Origin: Adiantum capillus-veneris
Lineage: Eukaryota > Streptophyta > Polypodiopsida > Polypodiales > Pteridaceae
Length of the DNA: 64,000 bases
Assembly (NCBI GenBank): GCA_014529385.2
Contig: CM043958.1
Location: 122,298,817 to 122,362,816 of the forward strand
Reading direction: 5' to 3'
Every line of letters starts with the position of its first letter. Positions within the stretch are counted from its first letter, which is position 1. The position numbers and the translations under genes are program-made. The notes beneath the pieces were generated by a model. That model saw only the letters and a list, made by a program, of their open reading frames with translations, was not told the origin of the DNA and did not search any database. Shown piece after piece: positions 55,443-64,000 of this stretch.

Positions 55443-55844
55443 GTAAGAGTCTTTGCGCTAGCAGCATTGGCGAACGAACTCGATTCTGAAAGGCTTTTTG
55501 CAACGAAAGCATTTCCATAGAGCCTATTGTAGTGTACATGAAATTTCCAGGAGCTCTCCGCCGTTCCTTCATAAATAGCATTTTCCTGGCATTGCCGACT
55601 TCCATCGTGAAGAAATTAGGCTACTCACATATAGCCTGATGAATTGTTGCTAACTGCTTGATCATACTGCTAATAAGAACCTTGAATTCTTCTCTGAGAT
55701 CTCTCTCATGCTATGGTAGAATGCATTTCTGAAACGGATTAGTAGCTGTTACTGTTTAATTGCCGTTCTTCTTGTTGTAGCCTACAATGTTGGTACAGAA
55801 TAGACACTATTGAGCAATGGAGGCAGCGGAATAGGATTTTTTTT

Positions 55845-55966
<122 letters not shown>

Positions 55967-56722
55967 ATCTATGTGCTGAGAGACTATGAGGTGCGTTCCT
56001 CATAATGCGATCCAATTTCTGATCAGACGTAGGCAACTGAAAAGAATTTATCTTTGATAAGATTTATAAAGTGGTGAAATTTTGCCAAAGTTACTGGAAG
56101 GAGAACACATCTCGTTTTTCAAAGGTCAGTGAGTGTCTTCACGCTGAGCATTGCTAAGGCTCGAGTTTCTGTAGCTCGCACAACAAAAGAGGCATTTTCC
56201 TTCAGGATTGAAACCTTATATAAAGCTTATGCTTATTTTTCCTTTCAATAACGCCATATCCAATAAATTTTCTGGATTATGTGTGGTATGTCAGATCTAC
56301 ACCTAATTCAAGAACATCATTTTAGTTGGCTGCAGGTATTAAGCCCTTTTTGTCACAGCTGTTATTTTCTCACGAGGTAGTGGTCTATTTAGGCTGTACC
56401 ATGGACCATGCTGCACACAATGGCTCTTTCTTGTAAAGATACATACTCTTTTTTTATGGTAAATCTAATGGGAACTTTGGGCTATTGGCTTGAACCAGAG
56501 TGAAGAGAGCTTCGTTTCCATCTTACAAACAAAAAAGCCCTCTGATGCAAGTTGGAATACTGTCGATCGTTAGAATACCCTTATGCAAGTCATTCGATTG
56601 CCTTTTGAAAAAGGTGTGGCAACTTCTTTCAAACAGTGTCATGCTAGGAGACGTTAATTGTATGTTGGATGCTGATGTGTTGAACACTGTCATACTCGTT
56701 TAGAATTTGCAGGTGTGCAGCA

Positions 56723-59700
56723 ATGATGGGACAATGTGGTCCTAGAATACTCAGTTTCAAGTCAATTTTCAGCTCACTGAGGTATTGGGATGATGCCTCA
56801 AGCATCCATAGGGATCGGCAAGCTGAGCTTCAGCTCGTCTGGGAGGTAAGAAACACTGTTGGTTCAGGACTGCTTCAAGAGATTAAATTAGTCAATATGT
56901 TCACAAGGGGGGCCTGCTTTGCAAATTATTGCTTTGTTTACGTTCATTAAATCTGCAGTTTACTGTCTGAACTAACAAACTGTGACTATGCCTCTCTTTT
57001 TGGCCAGGAGATTGGAGATGATAAGAGTAAGAGGCTCGAACAGCTTCAGCAATCAGTGTCGGTAGCTGTACACAACATTTATGAAAGGGTGATCAGAGAG
57101 CTTCATTTGTACTGCACAGCCTATGCGTTTAAAAATTGCACGCTGTTTAAGCAATTTATATGGTTTGCTCATGTTTACTGTCAGGCAATAGAAGAAAATA
57201 TAAGGAGGAAAGCAGATTTGGAAGACATGGTGGCCAAAAGTGAGACTCAACTGAAAGAGCTGCTTGGACCCAGTGCTTTTGAGGTGTGTAAACTCAAAGT
57301 TTAAAGCTGAAAGGCACCTTGATTGAAGTGAACTAATCCAAATGTTACAATATGACAGGTAATAGCATCACAGCATTTGCCTCTACAGACCCGATTGAAC
57401 ATAAATACAACTCATCTGAAGGCCATGGAAAGCGTTGGCATTACCGAGTATGGCTGGATTGGAGGACTGCTTGTCTTAGTAAAGCTCCGTCACAGGATTG
57501 TAGCATTCAGAGAAATGTTAAAGCTTCCACCTTGTAAAAGTGCAGACCTTGATGAGGTAATTCACATATAACCATTTTTTTGGGGTCTGTTTTTTGATAA
57601 ATCTACACAAACCAGCACATGTGAAAACGCATGTGCAACTAATATACACTGTAACCTTTACCTCTTATAATGTTATGGAACTTGTCTGTCTCACCATGTT
57701 TTTAACATCGGTATTGGGTTTTGGCACAGATGCTTGCTCGCACAACTGAAGACCTTTATAATTTATGTCCAAGTAAAATGACCTTGGTTCCAACAATCAC
57801 ATTGTCAAAAACTAGACAAAAGCCCATCTTTCAGGTTTGTGTTTGTATGTGTTCTCCTTTTCATGTATTCATATTTCAATCACCTGGTTGGGTTGAATAC
57901 AGATATCTGATTTACATTATCATCGTACTTGAGTGTTTGCTGATATGGTTATTGCACTTAATGCTTCTCCATTAATGACATCTTTGCGTATTAAGTAGCA
58001 GTCAGTAGTATCATTGGAAAAGTAAGCTTTGCACACTAAATTGTTCTCCAATGGTGTACTACAAAAACCTTACTTGGATTCTTTTCTAAACAGAGGATGC
58101 ATCATTTTTATCACACACTTTGTGCCATTGAGGATATGTGGGTGCACTCTTTAGTTACCAAGGTAAACACTTTAGCTCTTCTAAATGTCATTAATGTAAG
58201 CTCGGCACTTTAATGCTCTGAATTGGTAAACTAATGAAATATAGTAAGCAGGATGCACAGAAGATGCCTAACTTTCCTCAATTCTCTGAATCACCTCTTC
58301 GAAAATGTCTTGAAAAAGGTTGCTTCAATGCTTCTCTTGTTCTTTTTCTCTATGATGAACACTATGATAAGTTCTGAAGGTCTTGCCGTAAATCTAACAT
58401 GTAAAGCATGCCTCCAGATAGTTCTTTGAGATGGAGCACTAAATCTTCAAGCTCAAAGATCAGATTGAAAGCCATGGAAAACGGGCATACGAAATTGAGT
58501 GATGAAGCCTCGGCTCTAGATCAACTCAGTAAGTGGCTTTTTCATTTTGTTGAATGTATTTTTAGTTGAGCTTCTGATCTTAATTTCCTACCTATGCTAT
58601 TTACCTGCTACAGCTGATAAGATACTAAGAAAACTTGAAAAGATCAACAGGCAAACAAAATCAACGAGCCAGTCTGTGGGTGAGGTTTCCAGTCCTCTTT
58701 TGCCATGCTCAAGGGCAATGAATTCTCCATCTTCAAAACACACTGCAACACCTAAAGACCTAAGATGTAAATCGCTCTCATTGCCACTTTCGCCCAGTAA
58801 TGTCTCAACAACACCAACTTCTATCATACCAGAATCAACAGTTTTCACACCCACACCTGGCTATTATAGTGAAGATCAATCAGAAAATCTTGATACTTGT
58901 TGGGCAGCCCAATATGCAAGCGACTTGCATGACCGCAGATTTAGAGAGCCAAATGTTGAGAACCAAAGCCTAGCAGCAAGTGTGAAACCAAACATGCTAT
59001 CAAGTTTGTTTTCATCTATTGAGCTCCAGTGTCGAGAAGATGCTCAAGCAAGTGCTAAAACAAACAGGTTATTAGATCTGCTGTCAGCTGATAACAAACT
59101 TATCAGGGGTAAACAAGGCTTTCCCTGTCCTAGGTCACCAACAACTGCAGTCAATGGGAAAACTTTATCCCCAAGCTCAAAAGCCAATACACATCCACCT
59201 GCACAGATCCCGTCCGTTGCACCAATGTCTCCACCTCCACCTCCACCTCCACCTCCACCGCCACCACTACTGTTGCTGCCATCACGTACTCATCCTCCTC
59301 CTCCACCACCACCACCACCGCCACCATCCCATTCATCAAGAGGCAGAACATTTCAAACCAGTAAATCAAAAAAACTTAGGAAATCACCTACTATAAGCAG
59401 ACTCTATCTTGAGATGAAGAGAAAGATGGAAGGAATGGCATCTAGTCAATCACCCTGCACAGATGTTGCTGTGCAGCGTCGAACAGGAAATGGTTCTCGC
59501 CAGAGCATGGCTGAAGCTCTAGCAGAGATTACCAGAAGGCAAGTTTTTGATTATTGGGTTGTGTTTCTTATTAAAACAATCAAGTCCTAATGATTTCTTT
59601 GTCAACCTGTCTTTCAGATCTGCTTACTTCAGAAAAATAGAAGATGATGTGCATAAGCATGCAAAATCCATACTTATAGTAAAATCCAAACTGGAGACAT

Positions 59701-61105
59701 TTGAGGCCCTCAATATGCATGATTTACTGCAGTTCCATGGTGAGATAGAAGCTCACCTAGAGCAACTCACGGACGAATCTCAGGTGTTGAAACTATCCAA
59801 GAGTTTCCAATACTGTTTAAGACTTATTTTGATAATCCGGTAAGGATTGACACTCATGTCGAAAATATGGCATGTGCTTTTGTGCAGGTCTTGGCTCGTT
59901 TTGAAGGGTTTCCAATTAAAAAACTTGAAACTGTAAGAGCTGCAGCATCTCTACATCTCAAGTTGACCTCCTTGATTCAGCAGATTGACAAATGGTCTGT
60001 TGAGCCTCCCATGTCTGATCAGCTCGAGAAAGTCAACGCTTTCTTTGACAAAGTATGAAGATGTGCATTTCGTTGTACTCATTCTTGGGTATAAAATTCT
60101 TTGTTTACTGGAGAGTATTCTTGTTTCCAGGTGAAATCAGAAGTAGAAGCAATTGAAAGGACAAAAGATGAGGACTGTCAGCGCTTCAGCTGCCACAAGG
60201 TTCAATTCAGTTTCGAGACAATCATTTCTATCAAAGAGGCAATTGTTGGCATATGTTCTCAATGTTTAGCTTCAGCCCTGGCAGTAAGTAATACTTTCTC
60301 ATATATGCAGAGTCAAGCTCTGAAATAGAATACATCGACTTAAAAACAGACTACTATGGTGTTATTAAAAAATGATGACCATCTTTCCTTTCAGAACTAA
60401 AAGCGTGTTAGATCCTACTGAAACTCTTGACAGGAAAAAGAAAAGTGATCAAATCACGAGGCCTGCCAAGAGATAAACTACGAGCAAGCTGCAAAGAGAA
60501 TTTGCATCACTTATCAACTCAATGTCTATTCATGAAACTTCCAAACACAATGAATGTGCACCCGCTGAACATCCAAATGCATTGGGTGTTAGATCCACAT
60601 TTTCTGTCTTTATGGACATAATAAATGTCCACTGGTGAAACCCACTATTTATTTGATTCATTTTTTACCAATCAATATATAATCATGTAGAAAGTAGACA
60701 AGTTTGATTAGAATTTGAGTTAAGCCAAAAAGGATAAGCAATGCTATGGCCTTTGCCCTTAGGGTGGACCCAAAACCTGAGTATCATCATTGTCCAATGA
60801 TCAAATTTTCATGTCACTCATGTATACCACACAAATGGATTATGTGATATTTCCATTTTATTGATTTGCAGGAGAGCCAAAGGATCACATCAAATGTGAA
60901 GATGGGTGGGGGTGGGTACTCGTGCACCAAGGACATGAATAAGCTAAAGGGCACTTTCCAAATGCTGTACAAGGCGTTTCTGTTTGCATTCAGGGTTCAT
61001 AATTTTGCAGGTGGGCTTGACGAAAGAGCTGAGCAGTTGTCTTCTCAGTTGGCTCTTGAAATGGAGGGTTATCCTTCCAGCTTCTGGTCAGAGCTTGCCA
61101 AGTAG
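56723..61105 (+). CDS. At4g04980-like plant protein, spliced, apparently intact
   Basis: Exons chain in phase: 56723-56845, 57008-57283, 57359-57556, 57730-57834, 58094-58162, 58252-58318, 58418-58528, 58614-59538, 59618-59783, 59888-60052, 60131-60283, 60872-61105 (TAG), about 863 codons. Exon 2 may contain a further in-frame 96-nt intron (57089-57184, ending TTTACTGTCAG). No internal stop occurs. Blocks: LRHRIVAFREMLKLPP and ARTTEDLYNLCP (the conserved core of the Arabidopsis At4g04980 family), MHHFYHTLCAIEDMWV, a Ser/Thr-rich middle, two polyproline runs (PPPPPPPPPPPP-type, 59230-59325) and a basic KSKKLRKS patch. The C-terminal helical domain (SAYFRKIEDDVHKHAKSI, LARFEGFPIKKLETVRAAA, SFWSELAK) resembles that of At4g04980/CHUP1-type proteins. 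Family members are mostly uncharacterised; CHUP1 itself links chloroplasts to actin. The start at 56723 (two tandem ATGs) is the first usable one but is not certain. Confidence 0.85.
59539..59617 (+). other. GC-AG intron
   Basis: The exon ends ACCAGAAG and the intron starts GCAAGT, the standard context of GC donors, ending TCTTTCAG. Phase 2 joins exactly (AG + A gives Arg, then SAYFRKIED). Using the nearby GT at 59543 instead would shift the next exon out of frame. Confidence 0.85.
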
Positions 61106-61530
61106 TCCTCTAACAAAAATACATAGGAAAACCAATTGACCCACTTTATATAATAGAGGTTCCTTGATGAAGAATTAAAGATATCAAAGTTCATCAAGGC
61201 ACCTTCGGGCGCAGGCCCGTGATACTTTCTTCCATTCTTTGCGAAAGCCTTAAAGAATGAATGATCAAGGCCAAGAAGGCAAATCTCATTGAGCTTGTCT
61301 GTTACCTGAAGGTATGCATCTGGTAAAGACCTTGAAGGAACAAGTGGAATCCTAGACCAATTTTGTAATTATCCCTTAGGTTATGACACCATTGCGACCG
61401 TTGAGGCAATTTTTGGCTAACATTTCTTGTAGATTTTAATGAAACCCCCTCCGACCACCTATTCACAATTATCATTGTAAAGGAATTGTGCCTACCATTT
61501 TGAAAAATGAAACACGAGAATCTATTCATA
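61106..61530 (+). other. 3' UTR and downstream region
   Basis: After the stop there is AT-rich sequence with TATATAATAG and AATTAAAG (about 61140-61170) that could serve poly(A) addition. No further gene is recognised. Confidence 0.3.
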
Positions 61531-61532
61531 TG

Positions 61533-61537
<5 letters not shown>

Positions 61538-61563
<26 letters not shown>

Positions 61564-61577
61564 CCCCCCCCCCCCCC
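61538..61577. repeat. (CT)n joined to a poly(C) run
   Basis: CT units 61538-61562 pass into 15 C (61563-61577). On the minus strand this is poly(G) next to (GA)n, the same junction type as 33005-33072. Confidence 0.95.
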
Positions 61578-61762
61578 GGGGCAGTCCTTTTGCATGGCGA
61601 CATTCTCTTTTTGCATGACAATCCTCTCTAAATGTGTCTCTTTGGGCGGCAGTCCACATGCCGGGCGGATGCAAAGTTAAGGCCTTTCTCATATGCAATC
61701 GCCTATGCTTTCATCTTGAATGCCTATGGCTTCGCAATACGTAGACGTGATGCAGGGAAGGA

Positions 61763-61765
<3 letters not shown>

Positions 61766-61817
<52 letters not shown>

Positions 61818-61878
61818 CGCGCGCGAGTTGCTCCATAGCTATGGATCACGCATGAAGTGAATGACGACAGTGGATGAG

Positions 61879-61929
<51 letters not shown>

Positions 61930-61990
61930 GTGCGTGCGAATTGCTCGAAGCCATGGATCACGCATGAAGTGAATGGCGACAGTGGATGAG
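61766..61990. repeat. Tandem duplication carrying (CT)n tracts
   Basis: GGATCACGCATGAAGTGAAT then GACAGTGGATGAGCTT occurs at about 61843 and 61953, each unit linked to a (CT)n tract (61766-61800, 61883-61927) and a GTGTG/GTGCG segment. The unit is about 110 bp. Confidence 0.85.
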
Positions 61991-62274
61991 CTTCTCTCAC
62001 TTGGGATAGTTTCCTACGACGTTAAAACGCTTCTTCTTCTTCTTCTCTCTCTATCTCTCTTTCAAAAAGCTACCCTCCAAATGCATGGAAGGTTCTTGGT
62101 CAAATCATCCTTACAAATCATCAGGTTTGTCCTTTTTAGTAAGAGAGGTCGTAGAGCTTATTAGGTTAATACTTGGCTCATCCAAAACATTTTAGTGCAA
62201 TGTTTTGGGATTGTCTCTCAACAAACCCACTGGATACCTATGCGGTTTGCATGCTCCCCTTTATGGTGCAACCT

Positions 62275-62487
62275 AGGGTTAGAAAAATATATTTTCCTTA
62301 ACCTAAGAAAATAAGTGCAAACTTGAAATGCTACCCATTCTCAGATCAGAATTTGAAGCTTTCGCCGGTATTTACACTAAAACTTGTAAAAATTTGTCTC
62401 GATCTTCAAGGCAAGCTCAAAATCTAACTGGGATGTTATGATTTTAGCCGGTTCAAATACAATGTACCCCAATTTTTTTCTAACCCT
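62275..62487. mobile_element. MITE with 10-bp target duplication
   Basis: This 213-bp non-coding element starts AGGGTTAGAAAAA and ends TTTTTCTAACCCT, near-perfect terminal inverted repeats. It is flanked by GGTGCAACCT on both sides (62265-62274 and 62488-62497). A 9-11 bp duplication is typical of Mutator-like elements, so a Mutator-derived MITE is the best guess. A second, degenerate copy lies at 5444-5645. Confidence 0.88.
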
Positions 62488-62817
62488 GGTGCAACCTCCA
62501 CTCCTTCGAGCATAATGCCTCTTGATTGAGAAAATAGAAGGTTCCTTCACTACTTTTTTTAACCTTCAGCTCTCCATCTCTGGCCAATAAAGAAAGTAGC
62601 CTTCTTTGGACCTTGATAAAATTTCTAAAAAGGTCGAGTGATAGACCATCAGGTTGGGCCCATAAAATCAGTTTGTCCCAGTTGAAACCTATCCTCTTTT
62701 GTAAAGATGTTACAAACAATATAAATTAACTAGTTAACGCTTTTTACCAAAATGGCTTTGAAAGAGCAAAGCTATGGAGAATCATTAGAGAGTTACTTAG
62801 AGATTGCTCTCCTTCAT

Positions 62818-63153
62818 CTTATTTTTGTAACCCCCAAATCATTTTGGATTTAATTCGAATTGGAGGGCACTAAGACCCCTATTCGGGTGTCTAATGCCCC
62901 CAATAATGGCATATCATATAGTCGTAGTGTGGGTGGTGGAGGGCCTCTCTTCCTCCATCTATATCTCTCACTCACATTTTCTTAGCTTATTTTTGTAACC
63001 CCCAAATCATTTTGGATTTAATTCGAATTGGAGGGCACTAGGACCCCTATTGGGGTGTCTAATCCCCCCAATAATGGCATATCATATTGTCCTAGTGTGG
63101 GTGGTGGAGGGCCTCTCTTCCTCCATCTATATCTCTCACTCACATTTTCTTAA
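62818..63153. repeat. 168-bp tandem duplication
   Basis: Two nearly identical units, 62818-62985 and 62986-63153, start CTTATTTTTGTAACCCCC and end CACTCACATTTTCTTA. They differ at only a handful of sites (AAGACC/AGGACC, TTCGGG/TTGGGG, GCCCCC/CCCCCC), so the duplication is recent. Confidence 0.93.
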
Positions 63154-63609
63154 GTCTAAGCCCCCAAAAAAGACTTATGCTAATAAAAGAATCTTTTTAA
63201 ACTTGTAAGCCCTCATAGGAGAAGTGGGATATCTTTATTCCTACAAAATCCCCCACTCTCCCTCTATCTTATTGATGGGCCTACACACTCTCTCCACCCT
63301 TATATTACTAAATACCTTTTTTGGAGTAAATTCCATGTGGCTTCACCTGTCTTCCACCTTTAAACATTAACATTGTCATGTTTTTTTTTTTGGTGATGGT
63401 GGTAGGTAACAAAAGCTTTCTCCCTTTTATTGTATTGCTTGGAGTACTTGTTTCTCCTCTCCATATACTCATGTAACTGTTCAAGTGTCTTTGGCAATTA
63501 AGTAAAAAAGCATCTTGGAAAACTTGCAAGTTTTATTTCTAAAATATCTTGACAATTTTTAGTGAGGTGCTTCCTTTTTTAAGTGTTTAAATAGTAGTGA
63601 AGCTCAATT

Positions 63610-63641
<32 letters not shown>

Positions 63642-64000
63642 CTTCCTTCCTGTGTGTGTGAGCTGCTAAATAACAATAGTGCAGGAGATGTACGTGGAGG
63701 AGATAGAGAAGGCGGGTTGGGTGGAGAGTCGACGAAGACCTTTAGCACAGAGCACGACACACATGAGAGCTTTGTAGGGTAGGGGGAGGGGAAAGGGAGG
63801 CGTCACGACTAAATGGCACACGATCTTTAATGAAGTCCCCGTCATGGGATCGACGGCGGACAATTAAACGAAGCAAAAATTTGGCAGCGACCCCCTCCCT
63901 CCCCCCCGATTCGAATTTAGAGGGGTACTGTGGCATCTCAATGCCCTGACCGGGCGCGCATGTACATTTCATAAAAAAGTGGGTGTGTTTACATTTACTG
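63154..64000. other. Non-coding right end
   Basis: A (CT)n tract at 63613-63641 with a following CCTTCCTTCC/TGTGTGTG transition. No gene, element end or RNA is recognised. Confidence 0.35.

Overview
This is nuclear DNA of a land plant with a large, transposon-dense genome. The evidence is a spliced plant-type gene resembling the At4g04980 protein family near the right end, several Ty1/Copia elements with plant-type initiator-Met tRNA primer sites, Ty3/Gypsy remnants, a LINE, a MITE, and more than a dozen long (GA)n/(CT)n microsatellites. No species can be named from sequence alone. The retroelement mix and the divergence of the host gene would fit a fern or other non-angiosperm, but that is inference.

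Left part (1-15.9 kb). A decayed unknown ORF (3-1070) precedes a minus-strand pseudogene (1526-4069). It starts with a histone H3-like region: an H3-like N-tail, an LPFQR block and an HAxRVTIMPxD block. It continues through an acidic repeat linker into remnants of an Ulp1/C48 cysteine peptidase and ends in a coiled-coil and RG-rich tail. Around it and further right lie four clusters of one inverted-repeat motif (arms around ACCAAGCGAA / TTCGCTTGGT), including an exact 106-bp tandem array and a 250-bp higher-order repeat. A plus-strand multi-exon gene of unknown function (7617-13306) follows; a 3.9-kb non-autonomous Copia element sits inside one of its introns. A minus-strand transposase-like pseudogene occupies 13.7-15.9 kb.

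Middle (16-38 kb). A degenerate plus-strand Gypsy pol (16.4-19.95 kb) has a rearranged integrase. It is followed by a misplaced protease-like segment, a basic W-rich ORF, a long gag-like coiled-coil region (23-26 kb) and an LTR-like promoter block. Then come a Gypsy RT scrap, a truncated Copia with one LTR, a microsatellite cluster, and a complete-ended but RT-deleted Copia (33725-37476, TSD TCTAC).

Right (38-64 kb). A Copia element (38638-41716, TSD TGAAG) splits a reading frame of unknown function. A Gypsy gag with its LTR (43.4-45.2 kb) is itself split by a young Copia (45193-50369, identical 227-bp LTRs, TSD TCTCC). A 5'-truncated LINE (53385-54163, 17-bp TSD) interrupts another repeat. 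The one clearly intact host gene is the At4g04980-like gene (56723-61105, possible upstream exon at 55401), with about twelve phase-consistent exons, one of them ending at a GC-AG intron. A MITE with a 10-bp TSD (62275-62487) and a 168-bp tandem duplication close the window.

Most coding sequence belongs to mobile elements. The candidate novel items are the H3-like/Ulp1 composite pseudogene and the hairpin-motif family placed around it and the neighbouring unknown gene.
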